The position numbers were made by a program, and so were the translations under genes. Below are positions 1 to 6,949 of a stretch of DNA of 11,688 nt, piece after piece. Below the pieces are notes generated by a model. The model saw only the letters and a list, made by a program, of their open reading frames with translations. It searched no databases and had not been told where the DNA came from. The DNA lies in NCBI GenBank assembly GCA_964610165.1, contig CAZSUZ010000035.1:1-11688 (forward strand), given 5' to 3'. This DNA is from MFZZ01 sp964610165 (GTDB taxonomy: Bacteria > Patescibacteriota > Microgenomatia > UBA1406 > GWC2-37-13). The stretch's first letter is position 1. The number at the start of each line of letters is the position of its first letter.

Positions 1-78
1 TTGTAAAGATCCTTCTCTTTTTTCTCCTTGAAGATATGTATTTAATTCTGTGTCGACGTCAAAATGAATTATACGCAT
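1..78 (-). CDS. 5' end of an unidentified gene, cut by the window edge
   Basis: Seen: on the minus strand an ATG at 78 opens a frame that stays open for 26 codons to the window edge. The product begins MRIIHFDVDTELNTYL and continues with a charged Glu/Lys/Arg-rich stretch. It starts only 7 bases after the PyrK stop codon and has no Shine-Dalgarno sequence directly upstream, so it is probably co-transcribed with pyrD and pyrK. Inference: the short beta-strand opening followed by a helix faintly recalls the N-terminus of D-2-hydroxyacid dehydrogenases, but 26 residues cannot establish that. The product should be treated as unknown. Confidence 0.6.
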   Translation of the reverse strand, partial: MRIIHFDVDTELNTYLQGEKREGSLQ

Positions 79-85
79 AATAAAT

Positions 86-883
86 TTAATGATTTACTAC
101 TCTTCCAGATGCTGTTCGATGATACTTTCCAAATTCTGTAATTTTTTTAAGCTGGTCTTGATCTAAAACAGGTCCTTCTACACACATCCTCCAACCGGTC
201 GGATCAACACAACATTGTCCACATATACCAAATCCACATTTCATATATCGTTCTAAAGAAATTTCATACGGAATATTGTTTCCATTACAGATATATGAAA
301 CTTTTACCTCCATGGCTTCAGGGCCAACTGTAAATACCTTTGTTGGTTTAATATTCTCGATCTCTTGATTAAAAAAATCTGTATTAAATCCTTTAAATCC
401 TTCAGATCCATCATCCGTAGAAATATGAAGTCTAACACCAATTTTTTCCATCCAATTTCTAAACAATACTTCATCTTTATTTCTTGCCCCAATAAATAAA
501 TGAACTTTAATATTTTTTTTCCTTGCTTCTTGGGCTAAGTATGATAAGGGCACCATTCCATATCCACCGGCAATAAGAGCAATCGATCCTTTTTCCGGCA
601 GTTTAAAATATGAACCATAAGGCCCACGGAAACCCAATTTATCACCTATCTTCATGCTATGTAATGCTTTTGTTGCTTCTCCAACCGCTGCAACAGTTAT
701 CATAAACCCTACATTATCTCGTTTAATAATGCCAAAAGGTTTTTCATCATACCCAGGAATCCAAGTCATAACAAACTGACCTGGATCTCCAGGAAAATCA
801 TAATCAAAAACAAATGTTTTGATACGAGGATTTTCTGTAATAATTTTTTGTATTGGTAACACTAATGGCTTATCAAATTTCAT
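86..883 (-). CDS. pyrK: Dihydroorotate dehydrogenase electron-transfer subunit PyrK
   Basis: This is the iron-sulfur flavoprotein that passes electrons from the PyrD FMN to NAD+ in class 1B dihydroorotate dehydrogenase (pyrimidine synthesis, cytosol). The 265 residues show a ferredoxin-reductase-like fold. PGQFV (34-38) and KPFGI (48-52) form the flavin barrel, and a glycine-rich AGGYGMVP (105-112) binds nucleotide. C-terminal cysteines at 216, 221, 224 and 234, with an extra Cys225, would hold a [2Fe-2S] cluster. The last gap (nine residues) is short and, as I recall, resembles archaeal PyrK more than Firmicute PyrK. The ATG overlaps the PyrD TGA by 4 bases. AAAGGAG lies 10 bases upstream inside pyrD, so the two subunits are translationally linked. 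Confidence 0.93.
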   Translation of the reverse strand: MKFDKPLVLPIQKIITENPRIKTFVFDYDFPGDPGQFVMTWIPGYDEKPFGIIKRDNVGFMITVAAVGEATKALHSMKIGDKLGFRGPYGSYFKLPEKGSIALIAGGYGMVPLSYLAQEARKKNIKVHLFIGARNKDEVLFRNWMEKIGVRLHISTDDGSEGFKGFNTDFFNQEIENIKPTKVFTVGPEAMEVKVSYICNGNNIPYEISLERYMKCGFGICGQCCVDPTGWRMCVEGPVLDQDQLKKITEFGKYHRTASGRVVNH

Positions 884-1797
884 ATATTGGCTGCTCCTTT
901 CATTTCATTAATTGATGTATATCCTTCTTTTTTCATAAATTCTATTATTTCCAAATTTATTTTTTGAAACACATCAATACCTCGATAATAAATTGCCGAA
1001 CCTATACCAACTGCTGTTGCACCAGCCATAATCATTTCTATTGCATCTTCACCTGTTGTTACGCCACCTGTTCCAATAATCGGAATTGTAACTGCCTTGT
1101 ATAAATTGTAAACTGCACGCATGACCACTGGTTTAATTGCAGGCCCTGATAATCCTCCAAATTTATTATGAAGTATCGGTCTTTTAACATTAATATCAAT
1201 AATTAAACCAGATAAAGTATTGGTTGCAGTTAATGCGTCTGCACCTGCTGCTTCTGCTGCTTTCCCAATTTCTGCTATTTCTGGCGAATCTGGAGAAAGT
1301 TTAGCAAATAGTTTCGTTTTCCCAGCTATTTTTTTGACAGATGAAACTGCCCGTTCTGTAGCTTTAGTATCCAACGCAAACATACGTCCAAAATCGTCCT
1401 CGGTATTTGGACAGGAAAGATTCAACTCTAACGCAACTGGTTCTTTAGAAAGTAATATTTCCGCAACTTTAGCAATATTATCTACTGTGTCTGCAAAACA
1501 ACTAGCAATAACTGGTATAGCTAACGAATTTTTCATTTCTTCTAAATGTTCTGCACCTTCCTGTGCTCCAGGATTTGATAATCCAACAGCATTATGGATT
1601 CCTTCACCCCATGAATACACAGTTGGATTATGATGACCTTGTCTTTCTTCTGGCCCGATAGATTTCATAGTTACTGCACCGGCCCCATTTTCTTGAACCA
1701 AACGCATTGAAGAAGTATTTACCCCCATTATTCCAGAAGCTAAAATAAGTGGATTTTTAAGTTCTATTCCAGCTAAATGTATAGAAATATCACTCAT
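880..1797 (-). CDS. pyrD: Dihydroorotate dehydrogenase, class 1B catalytic subunit
   Basis: The enzyme oxidises dihydroorotate to orotate, the fourth step of de novo UMP synthesis, in the cytosol with PyrK. The 305 residues are the usual class 1B length. The TIM barrel carries NLSCPN at 126-131, whose Cys129 is the class 1 catalytic base. It also has NTLSG at 193-197, GGLSGPAIKP around 214-223 and the FMN phosphate loop GTGGV at 242-246. No N-terminal membrane helix is present, which excludes quinone-dependent class 2, and the adjacent pyrK supports the NAD-linked form. The ATG lies 10 bases after a TATAAT box, so the message may have almost no leader. The gene follows the aspartase stop by 35 bases. 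Confidence 0.95.
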   Translation of the reverse strand: MSDISIHLAGIELKNPLILASGIMGVNTSSMRLVQENGAGAVTMKSIGPEERQGHHNPTVYSWGEGIHNAVGLSNPGAQEGAEHLEEMKNSLAIPVIASCFADTVDNIAKVAEILLSKEPVALELNLSCPNTEDDFGRMFALDTKATERAVSSVKKIAGKTKLFAKLSPDSPEIAEIGKAAEAAGADALTATNTLSGLIIDINVKRPILHNKFGGLSGPAIKPVVMRAVYNLYKAVTIPIIGTGGVTTGEDAIEMIMAGATAVGIGSAIYYRGIDVFQKINLEIIEFMKKEGYTSINEMKGAANI

Positions 1798-1807
1798 AAA
1801 TGTAATT

Positions 1808-1813
1808 ATTATA
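1808..1813 (-). promoter_or_regulatory. -10 box of the pyrD-pyrK promoter
   Basis: A perfect TATAAT reads on the minus strand with 10 bases between it and the pyrD ATG at 1797. A start site about 7 bases downstream would give a leader of only a few bases. I see no good -35 hexamer at 15-18 bases; that region is occupied by the preceding terminator hairpin. The call rests on the -10 box and its position only. Confidence 0.5.
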
Positions 1814-1822
1814 CTTCAATAC

Positions 1823-1844
1823 AAAAAAAGTACTATGGTACTTT
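1823..1844 (-). terminator. Compact rho-independent terminator overlapping the aspartase stop codon
   Basis: On the minus strand, AAAGTAC (1844-1838), a 4-base loop CATA (1837-1834) and GTACTTT (1833-1827) form a perfect 7-bp stem. The 3' arm runs into a tract of seven T (1829-1823). The stem has only two G-C pairs, so it is weak. The aspartase stop codon TAG (1835-1833) lies across the loop and the 3' arm, so the gene's last codons are part of the terminator. Confidence 0.55.
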
Positions 1845-3137
1845 CTTTAATACTGTTTGTAGCTCCTTTTCTGTGATTAACTTTTTTTCAAGAATGAGTT
1901 CTTTAATATGTACGCCTTTTTTTACTGATTCTTTTACAAGACCAGCAACAATATCATAACCCAATATCGGAGTTAATAATGTAGCATAAGCTGTAGATTT
2001 TTCTAGTAGTTCACGACAACGATCTGTATTAAAACTAAGTGTTTTTATACATAGTTCTGTAAATTGAATAATGGCTGCGTTTGTTAACTCAATTGAAGTA
2101 ATTAGACTATCTGCAAGAACTGGAAACATAACCGCTAATTCTAAACAAGCTGCTTCTGCAGCCTGATGTATAGTAACATTTTTACCTAAAACAAAATAAT
2201 AAACTTGATTCATGCTTTCTGGAATTACCGGGTTTACTTTTCCAGGCATAATAGAAGAACCCGGTTGTCTTTCTTCTAGCATAATCTCTGCTATACCTCC
2301 ATTCGGACCACTAGCCAATAATCGTATATCATGGGCTATTTTTGATAAATCATTACAAAGTAACGTAACAGTATTACTTACATGCACAAAATCACTAGAA
2401 CTTCCTGTTGCAGCAATTTTATTTTTTGAAGCTACTAATTTTAGTTTTGTAATTCTTTTCAATTCTGCAATGGTAGATTTTTCAAACTGTTTAGTTGCAT
2501 TAATGCCATTACCTATTGCTGTTCCTCCTAAATTTAATTCTAAAAGATATTTTTTGGCTTCTTGAAGACGCATTCTATTTCTTTCAAATACAAAAGCATA
2601 CGCTTCTAGTTCATTACTTATTCTCATTGGCACGGCATCTTGTAGATGAGTTCTTCCCAATTTAAAAACAGATTTATATGTTTTTGCTTTTTTTTGAAAT
2701 GCTTTTACTAATGAACCTAATGATGTATCTACATTATTTAGTAATCTAATTGTTATGATTCGCAAAGCCGAAGGATTCACATCATTGGTAGATTGAGAAA
2801 GATTAACATGATCATTAGGATGAATACCAATTTTTGTATATTTAGAAGAAAGTGTAGCAATAACTTCATTTACATTCATATTTATAGAAGTTCCTGCTCC
2901 TCCTTGTAATGAACAAGTTACAAATTGCTCATCATGTTTACCTTTAAGTATTTCATCACACGATTTTCGTATGGCATTGGCAGTTGTAATGTCTAAAAGC
3001 CCTGTATCTAAATTGCCTCTTGCACAAGCTTTTTTAATTTCAACAATAGAATAAATTAATTGAAGAGAAACAGGAGGTAACTTGTATGGGAAATTAATAA
3101 GTGCTTGTTCAGTTTGTGTACCATATAGTTTTTTCAT
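1833..3137 (-). CDS. aspA: Aspartate ammonia-lyase (aspartase), short form
   Basis: Interconverts aspartate with fumarate plus ammonia; cytosolic and homotetrameric in the fumarase/aspartase superfamily. Numbered from the ATG (434 residues): the aspartase-type QGGAGTS is at 78-84 (fumarases have a GSGTQ-like sequence), PNDHVN at 107-112, STND at 116-119 and THLQD at 163-167. The superfamily signature loop GSSIMPGKVNP is at 293-303, with the catalytic Ser pair 294-295, Lys300 and Asn302. Substrate-binding spacings after STND match those I recall for Bacillus AspB. The protein is shorter than usual (about 470): it lacks most of the N-terminal lead-in and the C-terminal HPAYKAKRY-like tail. A TTG at 3143 is possible with AAAGG nine bases before it, but a -10 box ending at 3145 favours ATG 3137. 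Confidence 0.88.
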   Translation of the reverse strand: MKKLYGTQTEQALINFPYKLPPVSLQLIYSIVEIKKACARGNLDTGLLDITTANAIRKSCDEILKGKHDEQFVTCSLQGGAGTSINMNVNEVIATLSSKYTKIGIHPNDHVNLSQSTNDVNPSALRIITIRLLNNVDTSLGSLVKAFQKKAKTYKSVFKLGRTHLQDAVPMRISNELEAYAFVFERNRMRLQEAKKYLLELNLGGTAIGNGINATKQFEKSTIAELKRITKLKLVASKNKIAATGSSSDFVHVSNTVTLLCNDLSKIAHDIRLLASGPNGGIAEIMLEERQPGSSIMPGKVNPVIPESMNQVYYFVLGKNVTIHQAAEAACLELAVMFPVLADSLITSIELTNAAIIQFTELCIKTLSFNTDRCRELLEKSTAYATLLTPILGYDIVAGLVKESVKKGVHIKELILEKKLITEKELQTVLKKVP

Positions 3138-3144
3138 GTACAAA

Positions 3145-3150
3145 AGTATA
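3145..3150 (-). promoter_or_regulatory. Possible -10 box for the aspartase gene
   Basis: TATACT on the minus strand (one mismatch to TATAAT) ends 7 bases before ATG 3137, the distance expected if transcription starts at or next to the start codon. No convincing -35 is visible. An AAAGG at 3157-3153 could instead be a ribosome site for a TTG start at 3143 on a read-through transcript from polX. Confidence 0.35.
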
Positions 3151-3186
3151 TACCTTTCTTAAGTTTCACCCCATACATCACAGATA

Positions 3187-4974
3187 TTATTTCTGTTCCA
3201 TCCACAGTTTTAACTCTTTATATGATTTTGTATTAACTATATTCTTCTTCTCCAGCCAACCTCTTCTGGCTACAGATATACCATATTGCATAAAATCCAT
3301 GTGTTCTACTGCATGTGCATCTGTATTAATCATAAACTGTGCCCCAGCTTCTAAGCCATCTTTTACTAACACATCCGGTAAATCTAAACGTGATGGACTT
3401 GCATTAATCTCCATTGCAATATTATTTTCTTTAGTAAATTCAAATACTTCACTCCAATTTACATCAATTCCATCTCTTTTTCCAAGTAATCGAGCCGTTG
3501 GATGACCAAATATTTTTACTTTTGGATAAGAGAGTGCTTTCATTACTCTTGCTGTCATTTCTTTTGTCTCCAATTTAAAAGAACTATGTACAGAAACTAT
3601 AAGAAAGTCTACATACTCAATTGCTTTTTCTGGTAATGCCAATTCTCCACTCGGTGTTATGTCTACTTCAAGACCTATAAAATATGGTAAAGAGGCAGTT
3701 GAAAGAACTTTATCAATATGCTGTTTTCGCTCTTTCATTATGCCCACTATCTCTTCGGTTGAAAGTCCAGAATTTTTCGGGTTATGATCTGAAAACCCGA
3801 TATATTCATAATTCAATTCTTGAGCTTTTTTTACCAGTTCTTCATAAGAATTTAAACCCACATCGTGAGAAGTTTGAATATCATAAGAAGAATGAATATG
3901 AAAATCTCCTTTTATATCTTTGAGTTCAACTAGGTTTGGTATTTTATTTTGAAGGGCTACCTCTATTTCATTTGTTCCCTCTCGAATTTCTGGAGGGATA
4001 TATGGGAGGCCCAAAAAATTATATAAAGATTCTTCATTTTCAAATTCTTTTACTATTGGATTATCACCTTTTACCTTTTTCATACCATATTCAGAAAGTG
4101 AATAGCCTTTCTTTAAAGCAAATTCTCGAAGTTTAATATTGTGAGCTTTACTTCCAGTAAAATACTGAAGCATTGAACCATAACTCTTTGCAGATTGAAC
4201 CCGAAGATCAATTCGAATGTTGCCAGCTGCAATAATTGAGGCCTTAGCAGAACCTGCACCCTCAATAGAACGTTTACCAGGATATTTTAAAAAATGGTCA
4301 ACAATTTTTTGACTATCTTCATCTTTAGCTAAAACAGAAATATCAATATCACCAATTGTGGAAACCCTTCTACGCATAGATCCTAATGAATCTGTTTGTT
4401 GTACCTCTGGTAATTGTTTTAAATATAAAATCACTTCTTCTGCCAAACTAAAAGCAAATGGTAATGGCATTCTTTCTTCTCTTCTATCTTTTTGCTGAAA
4501 AATTTGAAGCCCCTCAATAATGTCATCCTGTGATTTTTGACCAAAACCTTCAAGTGTAGAAATTTTATTTGCTCTTGCTACATTCATTAATTCATCAACT
4601 ACTGTTTCGGGATCTGTTAATCCAAATTCTGTAACAAGCTTAAATGCTTTCTTGGGGCCAATACCTGGTACTTTCATTAATGTAAAAACTGAAGGTGGAA
4701 TTCCTTTTAATATTTCTTTGAAGTGTTTAGAAGTACCTGTTTCAAAAAATTCAGAAAGTGCTTGTCCAATACCGGGGCCAATACCTGGTACTTTTTGAAT
4801 TTTGCCTTCTTTCCAAATATCTACAATTTCTCGAGATAAATGTTCAATTGCATCTGCAGCTTTTTCATAAGCAATAATACGAAAGCGGTTATCCCCTTTT
4901 AATGTGTGGGCGGCTGCGATGTTTCGTAATAATTCTGTAACTGACTTATTTGAAAATTTGTCTGCCTGATCCAT
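3187..4974 (-). CDS. polX: PolX: family X DNA polymerase with PHP domain
   Basis: A gap-filling repair polymerase with a PHP phosphoesterase/3'-5' exonuclease domain, as known for Bacillus PolX. Numbered from the ATG (595 residues): the N-terminal 8-kDa-like part has helix-hairpin-helix motifs at 62-70 and 102-110 (both VPGIGP) and probably a third near 143-156. The nucleotidyltransferase palm has GSMRRR at 198-203, metal ligands DID at 209-211 and a third Asp256. The PHP domain has HIH (359-361), SDHN (395-398), Glu436, His463, GHP (490-492) and NTDAHA (550-555), so its metal site looks complete. A TTG at 4980 in frame would lie only 2 bases after the -10 box, so ATG 4974 is preferred. The next gene begins 49 bases downstream. 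Confidence 0.93.
   Translation of the reverse strand: MDQADKFSNKSVTELLRNIAAAHTLKGDNRFRIIAYEKAADAIEHLSREIVDIWKEGKIQKVPGIGPGIGQALSEFFETGTSKHFKEILKGIPPSVFTLMKVPGIGPKKAFKLVTEFGLTDPETVVDELMNVARANKISTLEGFGQKSQDDIIEGLQIFQQKDRREERMPLPFAFSLAEEVILYLKQLPEVQQTDSLGSMRRRVSTIGDIDISVLAKDEDSQKIVDHFLKYPGKRSIEGAGSAKASIIAAGNIRIDLRVQSAKSYGSMLQYFTGSKAHNIKLREFALKKGYSLSEYGMKKVKGDNPIVKEFENEESLYNFLGLPYIPPEIREGTNEIEVALQNKIPNLVELKDIKGDFHIHSSYDIQTSHDVGLNSYEELVKKAQELNYEYIGFSDHNPKNSGLSTEEIVGIMKERKQHIDKVLSTASLPYFIGLEVDITPSGELALPEKAIEYVDFLIVSVHSSFKLETKEMTARVMKALSYPKVKIFGHPTARLLGKRDGIDVNWSEVFEFTKENNIAMEINASPSRLDLPDVLVKDGLEAGAQFMINTDAHAVEHMDFMQYGISVARRGWLEKKNIVNTKSYKELKLWMEQK
4654..4794. repeat. Two identical 21-base copies inside polX
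   Basis: Positions 4654-4674 and 4774-4794 are identical, beginning GGGGCCAATACC and ending GGTACTTT on the plus strand, exactly 120 bases (40 codons) apart. They encode the hairpin core KVPGIGP of the two helix-hairpin-helix motifs. The protein repeat is expected, but codon-for-codon identity over the whole stretch is not. Confidence 0.9.
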
Positions 4975-4982
4975 TTCCAAAT

Positions 4983-4988
4983 ATTATA
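4983..4988 (-). promoter_or_regulatory. -10 box of the polX promoter
   Basis: A perfect TATAAT on the minus strand, preceded by TG, ends 8 bases before ATG 4974. This predicts initiation within a few bases of the start codon. No good -35 hexamer is visible at the usual distance. Confidence 0.5.
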
Positions 4989-4990
4989 CA

Positions 4991-5009
4991 GTTTCTTTTT
5001 AAGAGAAAC
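4991..5009. repeat. Inverted repeat abutting the polX -10 box
   Basis: GTTTCT (4991-4996) and AGAAAC (5004-5009) are perfect inverted arms around 7 bases. The repeat fills the spacer just upstream of the polX -10 box, in the gap after the HD gene. It lacks a T-run on the minus strand, so it is a poor terminator. An operator or chance in AT-rich DNA are both possible. Confidence 0.3.
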
Positions 5010-5032
5010 CTTTAAATACTTTATTACGAAAT

Positions 5033-6202
5033 TTATTGCATATTTTTATGTTCTTCAATAAGTTCTGCAACTTGTTGATCCATATTTCCTACTGTAAATG
5101 AACGGTAGTCAATAACTTCTCCAGTCATATCATTAACATAGTTAATGTTGACTTGATGTGATAATGTTAATCCTGCATCAATCATTCCAGTAAGGCGACT
5201 TGCATCGGTTGGTTCTTTTGGTCCGTATAATTTCCATGTCTCTCTCCAAACTTTCAAAGGATCTACATCACTATCTTTATCTTCAGGATTTACTCTTAGG
5301 TAAGAAGGACCTCTCAACATATCGCCTTTTAATGTTTTTCTTGTTATAGCTGAATAATTTCTTCCTTCTACTTGTGGAACTCTTTGATCAAACCCTATTT
5401 CCCAGGTAATTCCATCATTAGCAACCTTGAATCCTTTTGATATACCAAATAAGTTTAATGCTGAATGATTATGCCATTCTAAATCTGTTTCATTTAATGC
5501 GTTTTGTTCTGCTCGTGAAGGGTCAATCTCTGCTTTATCTCCCATAAAGAGTAATGGACTTATTGGAGATAAATATGTTTGACGTAAGGTTCTATTTCTA
5601 ACTTCAGCTGGAGCACCATTATATCCTCTCAAACTTCGATATGGTCCTTCATTATGTCTAAATATTGTATCTTTAATAATCTCAGCTTCCATTGATCTCT
5701 GGTATATTCCAGGATACATAAAAGGTCCAATTTTTGCTCCAAGCCGATCGTGATCTGCTCGTGATCCTGCATTTCCTGTGTCGTGTAAACTACCAGCAAT
5801 CATTAATAATTTTTGTGAATATGGATCAATTCCAAGTTGTTGAGCAAGATCTACTGCAGAAGTTGTAGCTCTATAAATATGTGGCCAACGATGACAGTTA
5901 AAATAACCGCCATGACCTTGTTTCAAATTTTCTGTTACATAATCATAAAAATCTTCTAAATCGTTTTGAAATAATGGTAGCAGTTCATCATTAGATAGTT
6001 CGTATAAATCTACTGGATTTTGAAAAATAATTCTACTATCGGCATCAAAGTATTTTGCTACTTTTTTACTTTCATATAAAGGAACGAAGTTATTTGCAGG
6101 TTCTGCAGGGATACCATTATGTTGTGTATATAATGTATTATTTACATCATCAAATAGTTTATGTTTTATAACTGATGATGTTGGATAATTAAATATTTCC
6201 AT
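5033..6202 (-). CDS. HD-domain metal-dependent phosphohydrolase-like protein
   Basis: A 389-residue cytosolic protein with no membrane segment. The central part has the HD-superfamily metal-ligand pattern: His108 (HIYRA), His140-Asp141 (SLHDTGN), then His183 in FRHNEGP and a late Asp222 in MGDKAEID. HD proteins of this kind usually cleave phosphate esters of nucleotides or nucleic-acid derivatives, but the substrate cannot be named from sequence. The N-terminal 90 and C-terminal 150 residues flanking the HD core are not recognised and have no obvious second catalytic motif. It is transcribed away from udk from a shared divergent region and precedes polX by 58 bases. The ATG at 6202 follows a TATAAT box by 16 bases and has no Shine-Dalgarno sequence. 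Confidence 0.75.
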   Translation of the reverse strand: MEIFNYPTSSVIKHKLFDDVNNTLYTQHNGIPAEPANNFVPLYESKKVAKYFDADSRIIFQNPVDLYELSNDELLPLFQNDLEDFYDYVTENLKQGHGGYFNCHRWPHIYRATTSAVDLAQQLGIDPYSQKLLMIAGSLHDTGNAGSRADHDRLGAKIGPFMYPGIYQRSMEAEIIKDTIFRHNEGPYRSLRGYNGAPAEVRNRTLRQTYLSPISPLLFMGDKAEIDPSRAEQNALNETDLEWHNHSALNLFGISKGFKVANDGITWEIGFDQRVPQVEGRNYSAITRKTLKGDMLRGPSYLRVNPEDKDSDVDPLKVWRETWKLYGPKEPTDASRLTGMIDAGLTLSHQVNINYVNDMTGEVIDYRSFTVGNMDQQVAELIEEHKNMQ

Positions 6203-6218
6203 AAATTTTTTTCAATTT

Positions 6219-6224
6219 ATTATA
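6219..6224 (-). promoter_or_regulatory. Proximal -10 box of the HD gene
   Basis: A perfect TATAAT on the minus strand lies 16 bases before ATG 6202. TAAACA at 6248-6243, with an 18-base spacer, matches the -35 consensus at four of six positions. Its spacer is largely the 19-base palindrome at 6228-6246, so a palindrome-binding regulator would block it. Confidence 0.45.
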
Positions 6225-6227
6225 CTC

Positions 6228-6246
6228 AACATTTTAAAAAAATGTT
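6228..6246. repeat. Perfect palindrome between the HD-gene promoters
   Basis: AACATTTT (6228-6235) and AAAATGTT (6239-6246) are perfect 8-base arms around AAA. In DNA it sits between the two minus-strand -10 boxes. In RNA from the distal promoter it would be a hairpin at the very 5' end. It could be an operator, a 5' stabilising hairpin, or chance in AT-rich sequence. Confidence 0.5.
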
Positions 6247-6251
6247 TATAT

Positions 6252-6280
6252 ATTATACCAAATATTGTCATTTTTTACAA
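6252..6280 (-). promoter_or_regulatory. Distal extended -10 promoter of the HD gene
   Basis: On the minus strand, TTGTAA (6280-6275), a 17-base spacer and TATAAT (6257-6252) with the extended TGG just before it form a strong housekeeping-type promoter. Initiation near 6245 would give a leader of about 43 bases beginning at the palindrome. The promoter overlaps the udk -35 box on the other strand. Confidence 0.6.
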
Positions 6281-6293
6281 ATTAGTATATAAT
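6265..6293 (+). promoter_or_regulatory. udk promoter
   Basis: TTGTCA (6265-6270), a 17-base spacer and TATAAT (6288-6293) fit the sigma-70 consensus well. Initiation near 6300 would leave about 24 bases before ATG 6324, with no Shine-Dalgarno sequence. Its -35 region overlaps the distal promoter of the divergent HD gene, so polymerase at one should hinder the other. Confidence 0.65.
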
Positions 6294-6323
6294 TTTTCAA
6301 TAATTTAATAATTAACAACCTTA

Positions 6324-6941
6324 ATGAATACATCATACATTATCGGAATCGCAGGTGGAAGCGGATCCGGAAAAACAACTATTGCTAACAAAATTGTAGA
6401 ACATTTTAAAGATCGCATTCTGCATATTCCTCATGATCATTACTACAAATCTCAAGATCATCTTTCTATGGAAGAACGAGTCAAAACAAATTACGATCAT
6501 CCTAATGCTTTGGAAACAGATTTTATGATTACGCAGTTAAAAGAACTCATGGAAGGGAAAGAAGTTCAGATGCCAGAATACGACTTTACAACTCATACAA
6601 GAAAAAAAGAAACAATGACGGTACACCCTGCTCCTATTATTCTTATTGAAGGTATTTTAATTTATGAACATAAAGAATTACGAGATTTGCTTCAATTAAA
6701 AATATTTATAGATGTCGACGCAGATATACGAATTCTGAGAAGACTAAAACGTGATGTTGAAGAACGCGGACGCACAATTGAAATGTCTATTAACCAATAT
6801 TACGCAACAGCTCGACCAATGCATGCGCAATATGTTGAACCAAGTAAACAATATGCGGATATTTTAATTCCAAATGGTGGATATAATGAAACTGGAGCTC
6901 AAATAATTATTGATACTCTTGAAAAACGATTAGCAGTTTAA
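6324..6941 (+). CDS. udk: Uridine kinase
   Basis: Phosphorylates uridine (and usually cytidine) to the monophosphate in pyrimidine salvage; cytosolic. The 205 residues match the family length (about 210). The P-loop GGSGSGKTT is at 11-19. DHYYKS at 38-43 carries the catalytic Asp region, NYDHPNALETD at 56-66 is the nucleoside-binding signature, and PEYDFTTHTR at 84-93 follows. RRLKRDVEERGR at 139-150 is the lid. It is the first plus-strand gene after the divergent promoter region. The amidohydrolase follows after 8 bases, so the two probably share a transcript. Confidence 0.95.
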   Translation: MNTSYIIGIAGGSGSGKTTIANKIVEHFKDRILHIPHDHYYKSQDHLSMEERVKTNYDHPNALETDFMITQLKELMEGKEVQMPEYDFTTHTRKKETMTVHPAPIILIEGILIYEHKELRDLLQLKIFIDVDADIRILRRLKRDVEERGRTIEMSINQYYATARPMHAQYVEPSKQYADILIPNGGYNETGAQIIIDTLEKRLAV

Positions 6942-6949
6942 AACAAAAT

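Noticed and set aside
1220..1633. Long plus-strand open frame opposite pyrD
   Set aside because: It lies wholly antisense to a clear PyrD with intact motifs, and its Ser/Ala-rich translation is what the reversed codons of pyrD would give.
2212..2565. Plus-strand open frame opposite the aspartase gene
   Set aside because: Fully antisense to conserved aspartase motifs, with no ribosome site or promoter of its own.
1833..3137. Class II fumarate hydratase instead of aspartase
   Set aside because: The GGAGTS motif in place of a GSGTQ-type sequence, together with the overall spacing of the active-site residues, fits aspartase better.
3101..3505. Plus-strand open frame over the aspartase-polX junction
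   Set aside because: It overlaps the PHP domain of PolX on the opposite strand and has no recognisable features.
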